Shown: positions 1-11,240 of the stretch, in pieces
How positions within the stretch are numbered: the first letter of the stretch is position 1
Layout of the letters: the number at the start of each line of letters is the position of its first letter
Origin: Pararge aegeria
Taxonomy: Eukaryota > Arthropoda > Insecta > Lepidoptera > Nymphalidae
DNA: 64,000 nt
Direction of reading: 5' to 3'
Assembly: GCF_905163445.1 (NCBI RefSeq)
Contig: NC_053194.1
Span: forward strand, 11,450,921-11,514,920
Position numbers and translations under genes: made by a program
Notes under the pieces: model-generated
Told to the model about the DNA's origin: nothing
The model's database searches: none
What the model saw: the letters and a program-made list of their open reading frames with translations, nothing else

Positions 1-1390
1 ACTTAAGCCGAGGTAAATACAGGTTCTCAAGTATAGGTATATCTACTTAAGATGGAACTTAAAAACCTGTTCATAGATCGATGTCGGTGTATACGAACCC
101 ACACTTTAATAAATAAATATTATAAGCTAGTTAAGCATTAAGTAAAACACAACTGACATTAAGATGTTCCACTTTCCATACAAAGGCTGATGCAAATGGT
201 CGCAACTTCTTTACCTCATGGAGGTATTCACTCGCGTGCCAAACTTGACCTTCTAGCTCTTAATCTGATGCCGAGATAACCGCTTACATCGATCCCAGCG
301 GGACGCAGAGACCTTTACCCTACATTTTGGTGTCTTTTCAACGCCTTTCGTGCTTTCGCAATAGAGACAGTTTTCGTTTGACACGGCCGTTTGGTCACGG
401 AATAGACTCGTCATAAATGGCTTCACGACTTTGGTAACACGTTGTGATCGTGATTCCGTATAAATACGAGTATGTGCGGAGTTAAAATAGGCATGGGATT
501 TTAAATAAGGTTGCGCTTCTATCGTGGATTCTTCAACTAAATACTAGTACTAGGTACTTACTTAGTTTGTTTAAAGGATACATTTTCTTGGCAGCGTAGC
601 GATTTTATTTTGAATTGTTTACGTGCAGTTGTGACAAAATTTTCAAATTTTGAGGTAACTATAGTCGTAAAAATGTAATAGGCCCGTTTTGACATTTGTC
701 ATCGCGACGTAACTAGTTATGGAACCATAAGACTCTGTACTCGATACTCACGATAAATCAATTCAAGTTTGTATCAGTACTTGATTGATATTATTATGTA
801 TTGTTAAGTGTTCGTTCGTTCAAAGTATTCCTTTAACTTCACAACCAATACGCGTGACTGGCTGTTGATTATACGTCCACTTTTCAACATGTTGAAACAG
901 AGTTAGTACTATATAACAACAAACACAAAAATCGAGTCAAATCACTATGTTTAAATTATTGTCCAAAATAGAAGAGCCATAGTTAACGTAATAGTAAACA
1001 ATATATATATAACTTAAACGAGCGTACAGTCAACTTTACAAGATGAGGAACGAAAAACTGCGCAGTGCGCGCGGGGACGCTTCAGTCATGCGCCGCTTGG
1101 TCAGATACATCATCTCAGACTCATTATTTAGAACCCATTTTGAGAACCAAGCTCATTCTTTGCAGTAAAGATAACTACACAATATTTAATTTCGATATTC
1201 AGTAAAAAAATGGTTACAGCTCTAGTATAAAAAAAAAAAGACTGAGAACGTAACTGTTTTCGGAACGTTTCGCAACAATTATAAATTGCAGGCTACTATG
1301 ACGTAAGCGCAAAAAGAATACTCGCGATATATTCTTTCATATTATTTAACGTCCCAAAAAAATTTATGTATTTTTTAAAACACTGTATGT
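1..1390. other. No gene recognised; AT-rich unique-looking sequence
   Basis: Many stops in all frames. The only contrast is a short GC-rich patch at about 1057-1100 (CTGCGCAGTGCGCGCGGGG). Nothing here can be assigned to a family. Confidence 0.5.
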
Positions 1391-1544
1391 AATTGATTTA
1401 TATTTTTTTGTTTCTTTCAGTTTCGTTCCAAGTTACATTCTATGGTCTTGCACAAATGTCAAAACGGGCCTATTACATTTATCCGACTATAAACAGATTG
1501 AAGTTTATGAGGCATTACCTACTTACTATTTCTAATCCATCCAT

Positions 1545-1750
1545 AGAGACACAAACACATAAATGTATAAGATTCAGCCGGCGAGAGAATGAGATAGAAT
1601 ACATTACACATTTCGTTTCCTATTTAAGTTACCAAGGAAACCGAATAATATCTAGATAAAGAAACAAACACATAAATGTATAGGACAGAGATAGAAAACA
1701 TTATACGTTTTACCTATTCTAGTTATTATGGAAACGAAATAATAAACCTT
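1545..1750 (+). repeat. Two diverged tandem copies of a dispersed repeat
   Basis: Two units (about 1550-1650 and 1662-1747) share ACAAACACATAAATGTATA, GAGATAGA(A)AACATTA and a GGAAACGAAATAATA-like end. A third diverged copy lies at 48612-48705 (GAGAATGAGATAGATTACATTACA). Family unknown. A short open frame at 1393-1659 spans it and is probably incidental. Confidence 0.5.
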
Positions 1751-2756
1751 ACATATCCTGAATCCTAATAGTTCTGATACTCTACATCCACATCATTATT
1801 TCGTAGGCTACTTTTCAGAAGTTACACTTCTGCCGTGTGTGATTTTTTATTTGACTACTAAGGTTGTAGCGTATTAATAATAACTTTACTCCTTGATTGG
1901 ATTTATAAGTAAACAAAAAAAAACTACAACTTATTTATTAGTGTATATAATCTACTGTAAACAAATTAAGGGCCACCTACATTTTTTATATAGATATAAA
2001 AAGATAAGATATAGGTAAAAAAGTACAGATACAATGGATATGGGCGAAAACCTCTTCCCTGTTGTGAGGTTAAGAAGCTTAGAATGAAGAATTCAATAAT
2101 ATGGGTCGAAATCCCCATCGCAAAGTTTTTAGCGTAGGTATATCACCGCCGAACAACCCCCAATAAAAGTTTTCAATACGTCTTTTTAATAAAACTTCTG
2201 ATCGCGGAAATTGCGTGGAAATAAATAGAAACGTTTGCTATGGAACTTTTAAATGCACTGCGGACTTTGCCTTTGTTAATTTCGAAGCGAGCTGCATGCT
2301 ATTCAACTGAAAATTGCACTTTTGAAAAATAAACTAGCCGAAGCGACAACGTATGCGAGTTTCATACTTTGTATACTCTCTACGTACTGCGTAAAATAAA
2401 ATGGCTTTTAATATTAAATGCTTTAAATTGAAAACTGCGGTATCCGCACAGCTACATACTGCATTAAAATTGCATATCAGTTAGTGATTTATGTGTTAAA
2501 TGCTCTATCTGTTATTTATTTAGCCTAGATTCGAGAGATTTTAACTTTACTCAAATAATAAATCGTAAAGTGTATATAATGCCTCGAAGTAATATTCAGT
2601 TTTGTTATTTGATAGAGATATTTGTAGAGTAAATAATAATAAAAAAAAAATATAAATCCATTAAATTGTTTTTATTTATATGGTTAAGAGCGTGTCGTGA
2701 TTAGAATCGATTTTAGTAAGCAAAGTTGCAATTTGTAATAATTTTCTTGTTTTTTT
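1751..2756. other. No gene recognised; AT-rich
   Basis: Homopolymer A/T runs and scattered stops. Nothing recognised up to the LINE 5' truncation point. Confidence 0.5.
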
Positions 2757-3494
2757 TTTGCTATCAATAATTTACTTTTAAATACAAAAAAAACTAAGTG
2801 TGTGGAATTTATTTTACCAAATGTAAAGAAAGTTAATAAAAATATAATAATAAATGGAGAATCACTAAAAATGGAAGATTCCACAGTTTTTCTGGGCATG
2901 ACTTTGGATTGTAAGCTTCAGTGGGGTACGGCTGCCTACGCCGTCAGGAAAATTAGACAGATTACTGACGTAGAAACAGCAAGACTTGTTTACTTCGCGT
3001 ACTTTCATAGTGTGATGTCTTACGGGATCTTATTATGGGGCAAAGCTGCTGATATTGAAACTATATTCATATTGCAGAAAAGAGCTGTACGGTCAATATA
3101 TAAACTTAAATCACGTGAATCCCTCCGTGAAAAATTTAAAGAAATTGATATACTTACGGTAGCCTCACAATACATTTATAACAATATAGTATTTGTAAGA
3201 CAACATATTAGTCTTTATAAACAAAAAGTGGATATAAACAGTCGACTTACAAGAAATGGTCATAAATTAGTGACATCTGCATATCGTCTGCGAAAGGTGC
3301 AGAAGTCATTTGTGGGATTGAGTATACGCTTTTATAATATGATTCCTAAGGTAATTTTGGACCTACCAATGCATAAGTTTAAAGAATGTGTTAAAACACA
3401 TTTATTACAGCGAGGCTATTATACAATTGATGAGTTTCTTAATGACAAGGTTGCTTGGAAGCATCCGGCTCCGCTTTCATCTCTCACAAGATAG
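2757..3494 (+). pseudogene. 5'-truncated CR1/Jockey-like LINE ORF2, RT C-terminal region
   Basis: This is the C-terminal part of a non-LTR reverse transcriptase. The frame is open from about 2760 to the TAG at 3492-3494. FLGMTLDCKLQW is the typical end of the RT core, followed by the thumb and connection-like segment (YFHSVMSYGILLWG) and a basic C-terminus (MHKFKECVKTHLLQRGYYT). The YADD catalytic region, endonuclease and ORF1 are absent, so the copy is dead. No real start codon applies: the frame continues upstream of the GTG at 2802 until a poly-T stretch near 2747-2758, which marks the truncation. About 240 codons with no internal stop suggests a fairly young insertion. A shorter relative is at 29450-29985. 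Confidence 0.88.
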
Positions 3495-3700
3495 AAAAAT
3501 GAATGTTAAAATATAAACTGTAAATTTTTGATGTTGGAAAAGAGCAACTGCTGAGTTTCTTGCCGGCTTCTTCTCGGTAGAATCTGCCTTCCGAACCGGT
3601 GGTAGAGTCACTACACACGGACAGACTTGACGTTTCAAAAGTGCTTGTATTAGGCCTACTTGAAATAAATGAATTTTGAATTTTGAATTTTGAATTTTAT
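3495..3700 (+). mobile_element. 3' UTR and tail of the same LINE
   Basis: Contains the block GAGCAACTGCTGAGTTTCTT, then TCTCGGTAGAATCTGCCTTCC, CGGTGGTAGAGTCACTAC and CTTGAAATAAATG, and ends in (TGAATTT)n. The same order is seen at 29821-29985, so this is a family 3' end. AATAAA at 3664-3669 could be its polyadenylation signal. Confidence 0.88.
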
Positions 3701-3705
3701 ATTTT

Positions 3706-4020
3706 TAGGATCATATCCATTACCGGCCCACTACAGAGCACGGGTCTTCTCCAGCAATGAGAAGGGGTTAGAGCCGTAGTCCACCACGAGGTCCCAATAT
3801 GGATTGGTGGACTCAACATACATTTGAGAATATTATGTAGAACTCTCAGGCATACAGGTTTCCTTACGATGTTTTCCTTCACCGTCGATGCAAGTGATAT
3901 TTTTAATTACTTAAAACGCGCATAACTTAGAAGAGTTGGAGGTGCCCGCTGGGATTCGAACTCGGCCCTGCGAAAGTGAATTAGAGCTCCTACCCACTGC
4001 GCTATCGTAGCTTCATCATG
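3706..4020 (-). mobile_element. tRNA-derived SINE (family M)
   Basis: Read on the plus strand it begins with CATTACCGGCCCACTACAGAG and runs through a CACGGGTCTTCTCC block, a GTAGTCCACCACG block and GATGTTTTCCTTCACCGTCG. It ends in a tRNA-like head: the minus strand holds GTAGCGCAGTGGGTAGG-like (A box; here ATAGCGCAGTGGGTAGGAG) and GAGTTCGAATCCC (B box). Nearly full length. It sits directly after the LINE tail. Related pieces are at 5.8, 8.7, 9.8, 12.7, 18.4, 42.2, 42.8, 47.7 and 60.7 kb. Confidence 0.8.
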
Positions 4021-4504
4021 CATTAGCAGCACTTAATAAGGAAACTCGGATTTATCAGAGAGTAGACAGCACTCAGAGAGCAAGTAGTTCGTCTTTCGTC
4101 TCCAGGCGTAATACTTGCGGCCAAGAACTATAGCAATATTCTCAAAGTAGCATGACAACTAGTCGACTCGAATACAGAGTAGATTAATAGACGACGCTCC
4201 GTAGTTACGTAATCGAAATGCTTTGAGCAAATTCGCTTCATAATAAAGTAAGATATTATTTTTTTGAATCTTCAATCGTAAATTATGATGAAAACGTGTT
4301 TATTTAGCAAATTATAAAAATATATTGTAGACTGCTAATAATCTCCGAATCATCCTCAAAATACCGGCCGATGCAAATCCACTTTTTGACAAAGGTATTT
4401 TGCAGAAAATTCTAAGTTCTACGGCGTTCTGTCCCTTGGGGACAAAGGCACCCTGTCACTAGCTCTATGTCATCTGTCCAACTAGTGGAGGTTTGGTTTC
4501 CCAT

Positions 4505-4745
4505 AATCAATAGAATATCACAGTCCACTGCTGGACTAAACCCAACGGGGGGGTTTTACCGTAATCATGATCAATGGGTTGGTAATCGCAGTAGATGACA
4601 TTAGTAGCATGGAGGACGCTGTAGCCTGTTCCCCGTTGTATTCCTTAAGTCGCCTCGTACGATACCCGCGGGAAGAGGTGGGTGGTGACAACTGTTTTGA
4701 TCTGCCGTCACCATACGGATAGATAGATAATCCACACACGGAAAG
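4505..4745 (-). mobile_element. Dispersed repeat resembling a LINE 3' end
   Basis: Starts with CACAGTCCACTGCTGGACTA and includes TTAAGTCGCCTCGTACGATA followed by CCCGCGGGAAGAGGTGGGTGG. I recall this block as a common moth and butterfly LINE 3' region. Related first blocks are at 19316-19350 and 23520-23545. Open frames on the minus strand here are chance. Confidence 0.55.
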
Positions 4746-4824
4746 AATGAAAATAAGGATGCATTCGAAACCCTGTTTATTATCTTATATGTTCTTGACA
4801 TGGATGACCAGTTAAATAAAAAGT

Positions 4825-5078
4825 TTTACACTGGAATGACGACCAAGCTTTCTAAGTCCAAGGGTTCGATTCCCACGACTGTAATATGTTTTTGTGATGA
4901 ACATTAATGTTTTTCAGTGTCTGGGTGTTTATGTTTATGTTATAAGTATTATGTATATTATTCATAAAAATTTTCATCAGTCATCTTAGTACCTACTCAT
5001 AACACAAGCTATGCTTACATTGGGGCTAGATGGCGATGCGTGTAGTGTCGTAGTAACTATATTTATTATTTATTAATT
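4825..5078 (+). mobile_element. tRNA-derived SINE (family S), head truncated
   Basis: B-box-like GGTTCGATTCCCAC at 4862-4875, then TGTTTTTGTGATGAACAT, TTTTTCAGTGTCTGGGTGTT, a TTCATAAAAATTTTCATCAG block, and GGGGCTAGATGGCGATGCG near the 3' end. The A-box region is degraded. Other copies: 12.2-12.6, 26.4-26.9 and 44.3 kb. Confidence 0.8.
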
Positions 5079-5780
5079 CATAGTCGCGAGGTGAAAAATC
5101 CCCCAAGATATAACATTCAACAGATATGTAGGGGTTTAATGTTACACTAACAGTTTTTGTCTACCATAGACAGTGGCTGAAGAAACCCCTACCAGAGTTG
5201 AGAATTAATAATAAAATCGCAATCGTATTGATAGCAAGTAGCATCAATTGGAATACGTAATAGGAGAAACATCTGATATTATTTATGTCGTCTGTGTTGG
5301 CTTATGAATGCTAATTTGAGAGATATCTCTCATTTGGCATCATCACTCAGCTTCTGTCCACGAGGCGGCGAACTAATAAAGTTGTATGCTAATGCAGGCA
5401 CGGATGGACTCCCAAGCGAGCATTAGTTTTGTGCATATCAAACTAAATAGTAGATATGAACTCCCACTGTTAACTATACCATGGTTAATTATATCAAAAT
5501 GAGTTTGTGCATTTCACCCGTAGGTTTTATAAAAATCCCTTATGTTAAAACAATATTTAGTAAAATATTGTTACAATTAACAACTCAACAGTCACAAATA
5601 ATATCTATCATACACATTAAGACCTTGTCTATTAAATAACCCTTATTTTACAAAATTACTTTCGCATTTAATATAAATCATTTTGTGAGAGATAGGTATA
5701 TAACACAATTAATTCATTAAGTATTTGTTAAAGCGGTAAGAATTATTTAACTGTCGATGATGTATTATTAAGTTTTAGGC
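5079..5780. other. No gene recognised
   Basis: AT-rich. Short frames only; no family recognised. Confidence 0.5.
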
Positions 5781-5789
5781 TTTTCTTTT

Positions 5790-6020
5790 AGGGGGATCGA
5801 GATCGAATCTGTGAGAGTTCTCCATAATGTTCTCAAGGGAGTGTGAAGTGTACCAATCCGCACTTGGCCAGGGTGGTGGTTAACGGCTAAAACCCTTCTC
5901 ATTCTAAGAGCAATGGGTTGATGATGATACGATTTTGATGATGATATGATTTTGATGATGAGATGATTTTGATGATGATTGATGGGTTGATGATGCTAGT
6001 GATGTCCGATGTTATAGGAG
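5790..6020 (+). mobile_element. SINE family M fragment ending in a GATGAT-type microsatellite
   Basis: Carries GAGAGTTCTCCATAATGTTC, ACCAATCCGCACTTGGCCAG and ACCCTTCTCATTCT of family M in plus orientation. It then passes into repeated GATGATTTTGATGATGA units (about 5929-6000). The microsatellite sits where this family has its 3' tail. Confidence 0.7.
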
Positions 6021-6038
6021 ACCTCCAAGCAACTATTT

Positions 6039-6260
6039 TTTTTTTATTTTACTACAAGTTAGCCCTTGACTAGCAATCTCACCTGATGGTAAGTTATTAT
6101 GCAGTCTAAGATGGTAGCGGGCTAACCTGCTAGGGAGTATTGTAGTCATATATCTAATCGGTTTCTTCGCGACATCGCATTGGAACACTTAATAGTTTAG
6201 AGGCACTTCTTTGTCGGTAGGGGGTAAATAGCCATGGCCAAAGTCTGACCATACACTCCC
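6039..6260 (-). mobile_element. SINE (family P)
   Basis: Plus-strand reading: TAGCCCTTGACTAGCAATCT, CACCTGATGGTAAG, CAGTCTAAGATGGTAGCGGG, GGTTTCTTCGCGACATCGCA, then CACTTCTTTGTCGGTAGGG and ATAGCCATGGCCAAAGTCTG. The tRNA-like head, which would follow at this end, is missing. Further copies are at 9.3, 21.75, 29.0, 30.85, 33.2, 46.1, 47.8 and 59.4 kb. Confidence 0.72.
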
Positions 6261-6650
6261 ATTTCATTTAAATAATAAATTCCAAACAATAGTATAATCT
6301 ATGTAACAATATTTGGTATATTTAAGTGATCTGATCTGAAAATATACTTCAAAAGTATCATATAGTCATAAATAAGATAAACTCGTTAATAATAAACTTA
6401 TAAATCCTTCAGAAAAGCGGCATCATCCTTAGACTATATTAAGTTCCAATAAGAAAAGTTCCAGCTGTAAGATCGAGAAGGGAATAAAAAGAAACTATTG
6501 GCATTCGATATCAAGATGAAATCTTTATTACCTATGTAATTACAAAATCGTATCACGTACTGTATTCAGATATTGCAAATGGATTTTGATTATTAGTTTT
6601 TTCGAGTGCATCAAGCTGGAATACAAATTAAGTTTTCGTATTCAAAAATG
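6261..6650. other. No gene recognised
   Basis: AT-rich, no family recognised. Confidence 0.5.
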
Positions 6651-6654
6651 TATA

Positions 6655-6800
6655 AATTTGAATGAATGAATGAATACACTTTTATTGTACACCAAAGAAA
6701 CAAAAAGTAGTTACAAAGATATAAATACAATCAAGAGAGTACAATTTGGTGGCCTTATCGCTACATAGCGATTTCTTCCAGGCAATCAATGGCGTAAAAG
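6655..6800 (-). mobile_element. LINE 3' tail with conserved hairpin, copy 1
   Basis: On the minus strand: GCCTGGAAG, then ATCGCTATGTAGCGATAAGG (a 6-bp stem), GCCACC, and GTGTACAATAAAAGTG followed by (ATTC)n. The same hairpin block is found at 40797-40840, 55387-55430, 56157-56200 and 62560-62605. The tetranucleotide tail at 6660-6676 is GAATGAATGAATGAATA on the plus strand. Confidence 0.72.
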
Positions 6801-6884
6801 GAAAAAACATAGAAAAGAGGAGAAATTTATAATTTAAAAACCCCCGAATTTTAATATAGTGTATATTATTTTTCTACTCAAGCC

Positions 6885-7085
6885 CTTTCATTTAGCCACA
6901 TTGAGTAAGTTGTGAAAAAAGTTATAGTACGCCATTTTGTGGCGCCGGCTATCTCGGACCGATTTTCGTGAAATATAACTAAGAACATTCCCGACTAATT
7001 CACCTTTGAAACAATAAAAAATCCAAATCGGTTCATCCGTTCGGGAGCCACACAGAGAGACACACACAGACACAAGTGGTAATAA
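6885..7085 (-). repeat. GT-repeat-associated dispersed repeat, copy 1
   Basis: Minus-strand reading: a degenerate GTGTCTGTGTGTGTCTCTC run, GTGGCTCCCGAACGGATG, GGTGAATTAGTCGGGAATG, then TTTCACGAAAATCGGTCCG. Copies with the same order are at 17440-17600 and 56250-56425 (both plus). Confidence 0.68.
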
Positions 7086-8271
7086 TATCATTACAATTTA
7101 GTCCATGTGCTGGTGGTGACAAACAACTCCTGCTCGGCTCGACGAAGCTCGAAGCTTGTAGCTTACAAAACTAGAGTAAACTTAGTCGTCAGACTTGCTA
7201 TATTAACCATACATATTGTATGGAAACGCGCCCGGGTTGGGTCGCTTTAAAGTAGCGGTTATAACGAATAAGGCACTTCGTTTATTCATCTCGGTTTTAA
7301 TTATTTATGTAAAATTCTCCCAAATTAATCCATCCAAAAATAAAGACCAGCAATTATAGCCTGCTGCTAGTTAAGTATTTCATATATTATTTATAATATA
7401 TTACTATATATAAACTTTTTTTCATTCTGTATTTTCATATTTTGTCAAACGTAGGTAAACTTTATATACTCGATAAAGTTTACCGATTATTATTAGACTA
7501 CAAAATTTCATCTTAGTTAATATTCAATCTAATATAAATATTTATATAATTATTATTATATATTAATCACTAAAAATCACTCAACAGCTTCAAAACGGTC
7601 ATCGATATTATGAATTGCAATGTCATGCAATCTCAGTTATAAAATCTATATCACACAAGTCCCCTTATCTCGGACTGCTGCTATATTCTTACTTTCTTCG
7701 AATTCTAAGAATGTTCTGCCTATATGAGTTCGTAGTATTAAATAAAAAAAATTGTTATATTAATGAGAGACCAACGCTTATTAACAGAGCAACACTTCGC
7801 TGGGCGTGCAAGGAACATGTCCTAGAAGACAGCGTATCGAATCAAATGAGCCATGGTTCATATTTTTAGGAGCATGATCAAGAATTAACACGTTTTTGAA
7901 CTTGTTGAATAGACTGTGTAGCCGTTACAGTCAGAATATAATGCTTCACTGACCGTATTCACATCGTACATTTGTTCTATAAACACGACTTAGCTGAGAT
8001 ATTTTTATTAAATTCCTACGGAGGCCGTTTCGACGTTGCTTCGCATGCAAATGGTCTGCACTCCGTACGAACGGACAGATATTGCAACGTTCCGTATTTA
8101 TAGCTATAATGTTCCAGTTTAGGTTTATTTCATGTTACGGTTCGCCGCATATACCTACTATGACTACACCATTGTAGCTTTGTTCATATGGTGTACCTAT
8201 CCTATATCTAATTTCATATGTTCTACACTTATGTCGGCCTATCACAGCACTTATGAGGCGTTTATAGATAT
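7086..8271. other. No gene recognised; AT-rich with a short inverted repeat
   Basis: 12-bp arms GGTAAACTTTAT (7454-7465) and ATAAAGTTTACC (7473-7484) flank a 7-nt loop. Short open frames (7615-7869, 8132-8317) have no recognisable domain. Confidence 0.5.
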
Positions 8272-8272
8272 A

Positions 8273-8727
8273 CTAGCTGTTGCCCGCGACTTCGTCTGCG
8301 TTTGTTTTTGTTTTTAGTTGTACTGAAATTTTTAAGTTGTGTATTCTTATAAACAAAAAAAAAATCTATTCGCATAAACAATATCTGAAAAGAACTGTCT
8401 GACCAGTCTCAGCTCCTCTTATCACTTACAAAAAATAGTAATCGTTATAGGACGAATCAAAATTGCATTGTTCGTTGATTTAGATGCTAAAGGTTAATGA
8501 AGAACATTTCTATCATTTTATATATAGCCCTTGTGTAAAAATCGTCAAACTTTTTCATCACCTCCCTCCCAAAGGAACTGAGCATAATTTCGGAATAAAA
8601 AGTATCCTATATTACTTCTATTACCTCCAAGAAAATGTTTCCAAAGTTTCATGATGATCGGTTCAGTAGTTTTTGCGTTAAAGCGTAACAAACAAACTTA
8701 CATTCACATTTATAATATTAGTAGGGA
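8273..8727 (-). mobile_element. Helitron-like element, non-autonomous, apparently complete
   Basis: On the minus strand it starts TCCCTACTAATATTATAAAT and ends GTCGCGGGCAACAGCTAG. 5' TC and 3' CTAG ends between a flanking A and T fit Helitron insertion rules. The internal stretch (minus strand) has the usual GAACCGATCATCATGAAACT-type block. No replication-helicase frame, so non-autonomous. Confidence 0.65.
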
Positions 8728-8738
8728 TGCTTACGTCA

Positions 8739-8850
8739 TCATCGTCATCATTATCAACCCTTTACCTGCCCACTACAGGGCACGGGTCTCATCTCAGAAT
8801 GAGAAGGGTCTAGGCCGTAGTATACCACGCTGGCCAAGATATGTTTATAT
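8739..8850 (-). mobile_element. SINE family M fragment
   Basis: CATCATTATCAACCCTTTAC, then GCCCACTACAGGGCACGGGT, CAGAATGAGAAGGGTCTAGG and CACGCTGGCCAAG. Only the 3' half is present. It abuts the Helitron-like element. Confidence 0.75.
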
Positions 8851-8859
8851 GATCTACTA

Positions 8860-8995
8860 AAAATATTAATGCGAAAATTGATATGGGTGGATGTCTGTAT
8901 GTGTAAATCTATCACGCAAAAAACTACTGAACGGATTTTGATGAAACTTAACTTCAGAATAACCATGGGCTATATTTATAATAAATATATTCAGT
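8860..8995 (+). mobile_element. Helitron-like 5' fragment
   Basis: AATATTAATGCGAAAATTGA, TATCACGCAAAAAACTACTG, AACGGATTTTGATGAAAC and CCATGGGCTATATTTAT match the 5' half of lepidopteran Helitron-like elements. No CTAG end. Confidence 0.5.
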
Positions 8996-9045
8996 AAATT
9001 ATAAGTATAACGATAAGTGTCGAAAAAAAATCTCCTGGCTGAGAG

Positions 9046-9097
9046 GCCTAATTCTAACGAGATATTCTATCTAGATAGATAGTCATTAGAATTAGGC
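9046..9097. repeat. Nested inverted repeat
   Basis: 12-bp perfect arms GCCTAATTCTAA (9046-9057) and TTAGAATTAGGC (9086-9097). Inside the loop is a 12-bp perfect palindrome CTATCTAGATAG (9067-9078). Function unknown. Confidence 0.7.
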
Positions 9098-9269
9098 GAA
9101 GATAATGTTTGTTAAGATAGATCCACTTAAAACAGTTTTAAATAGATTGTGATAGCATATTTATCGCCGTTATATAAACATATATACGACAACTGATCAG
9201 CGGCCTATAAACGTTCCACCAATGTGCACTGGCCTTATCTCTCTTGATTTCAGTAAAATTGAAATAGAA

Positions 9270-9525
9270 TAAGATGAATAGTCTAAGATGGTAGCAGGCT
9301 AAGGAGCAGCCAGTTAACCCATACCCCTTCTATGCAGCATCGTACCGGAACGCTTAATTGCTTGGCAGCACGTCGTAGGGTGGTAACCAGCCACAGCCGA
9401 AGCCTGTCATCAGACCAGACTAGAGCAAATTCTAAAATTATAAATTATCAAATTGCGCCTTCCGAGGATCAAACGCGGGACCTCGCACTAATAGGCCCTC
9501 AGTATAACGCTGCCCAGCTCAGTTG
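9270..9525 (-). mobile_element. SINE (family P)
   Basis: TAGTCTAAGATGGTAGCAGG, GCATCGTACCGGAACGCTTA, TTGGCAGCACGTCG, AGCCACAGCCGAAGCCTGTC and then GAGGATCAAACGCGGGACCT, a diverged B-box complement. Longer at the tRNA end than the copy at 6.0 kb. Confidence 0.75.
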
Positions 9526-9804
9526 TACCTATTCTCCTGTCGGTCTCATTTTCAAAACTCATTTTTCCAATTCAAACAAATGTATTATAATTTGAAATAT
9601 AATTGTTTGTTTCTTTACGTCTTGTTCACACTTTTATGTTATTAACTCTTTAAAATACTTAATTATTTTTATGTTAAATCCGAGACCGTGCTATTTTAAA
9701 ATGCTATGTTTATGTAATCTTTGTGGCCTTAGATTTAAGTGAAACTATTTAAAAATATATTTTTTTGTAACGCCGTTGATTACGAATAAATAAATAACTT
9801 GCTT

Positions 9805-9990
9805 TTACGGTAAAGGAAACCATCGGAAACCAGCATGCCTGAGAGTTCTTCATAACATTCTTAAAGGTGTACGAGGTTTACCGATCCGCACGTGGCCAGC
9901 GCGGTGGACTTTGGCCATCACCCTTCTCGTACTGTGACCCGAGCCCGTGACCACTATAGCCGACATGCAATGGGTGAAGTGAGGTGAGTG
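9805..9990 (+). mobile_element. SINE family M fragment
   Basis: CAGCATGCCTGAGAGTTCTT, ACCGATCCGCACGTGGCCAG, GCGGTGGACTTTGGCC and CCCGTGACCACTATAGCC match the family 3' half in plus orientation. It ends near a GTGAGGTGAGTGA run. Confidence 0.7.
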
Positions 9991-10485
9991 ATTATTGTGA
10001 TCATGATGGACATTGACAATTTATTTATTCGAACGTATATGCACTCATACATTTGTTACCAACTCGTTTCAAGTTCATCAAAATGATATGCGGATTAATC
10101 TCCACCACTCGATTAATATTGTACGTACTTTAATTATATAGGCATCATTAATGTCATCTACATAATACATTAATTAACACTAATCGATACAAATAATTAT
10201 ATCTACCTACGTATATACGAGGATGATCTCTATGAACCTGATTCAATATAAAATTACTTATAAGCTTTAAATAAATTAATCGAAAGTTTCAATAAATTAT
10301 GAATACTCATTACTCTAAACCATATTCATTATTTTAAAATTATAGCACTCCGGAACCCAAAAACTATGATTCAATTATTACAGTTTATTGGATTTCCTGA
10401 TTTTACAATTCACACATGACGTGATCGGGCTTTTGTGTTAACCGATGTGTACCTGCTTAAATATATATATAACTTAAATATATAT
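9991..10485. other. No gene recognised; AT-rich
   Basis: Includes a short doubled ATATATATAACTTAAAT near 10460-10495. Nothing else identified. Confidence 0.5.
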
Positions 10486-11240
10486 AACTTAAATTTTTTC
10501 AAGGCAACACTCAAGAGCTAATCAAGGCACAAGGGTTATGTCAGACTCTTACTGTCTAAAACCCCACGGTTTTCCTACTCATCGCCTGACCACGGAGCCA
10601 CGGGAACGGTTACGCACTCATCAGACACTCCGCCAGCGGATATCTGCCAAAGCTAGCCCACCTTGGTGTTTACGTAAGAGGCGTGCCGGAACAAAAGCAC
10701 ACCAACCAACGCGAGGACGATGACGGGTAGAAAATGGACAACCCCGTTTACATTACCCACAGGTCCTCAAAAGCACTGGGAGAATCCAGATGAACGCGCA
10801 GGAAGAACACCCTGTACCTACGACCAGCCCTTTCACGCCTCCGCCAGTCTCATACTTGGACGGAAGGCAAGCTGTCCTAAACCAAAATATCATCTATGCT
10901 TTCTATAAGTGTGAGATTTTCATTCTTATTCCATCGCTTGAAAGTTAACTACGATTTACATGGTATCGTAAGAGCATCCCCTGGTGTCATTATGGTTTCC
11001 CTGTAATGTAACTAGATGGCGCTCCTTCGATTTCATACAAATCGTAGTCAAGGGTTGACACATTCGGGTGACTGTCGACTAACGTTGTCCACTCCTAACC
11101 ACTTCTTTTATATTTTTCCGTAGTAAGTTAGTCTCAACCGTCACCCTTTGAGGTGAAAGGCTCCATAGGGTGAACCTGGGACCACCGATTGTAACGAGCG
11201 ACAAAGATACCTTCAGCTGCTCTTTCTTCGCTCTTGTGTC
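10486..11240. repeat. GC-richer block, probable degenerate repeat
   Basis: A GC-richer island in AT-rich DNA. ATGTCAGACTCTTACTGTCT followed by AAAACCCCACGG is a block I recall from lepidopteran LINE-type repeats. Frames at 10538-10723 and 10720-10908 overlap but match no family I know. Later blocks include CTAGATGGCGCTCCTTCGAT and CTCCATAGGGTGAACCTGGG. An exon of an unknown gene cannot be excluded, but I see no splice pattern supporting one. Confidence 0.35.

Noticed and set aside
2684..2899. Minus-strand frame of 71 codons overlapping the LINE
   Set aside because: Opposite-strand shadow across poly-A/T runs; the plus-strand LINE frame explains the region.
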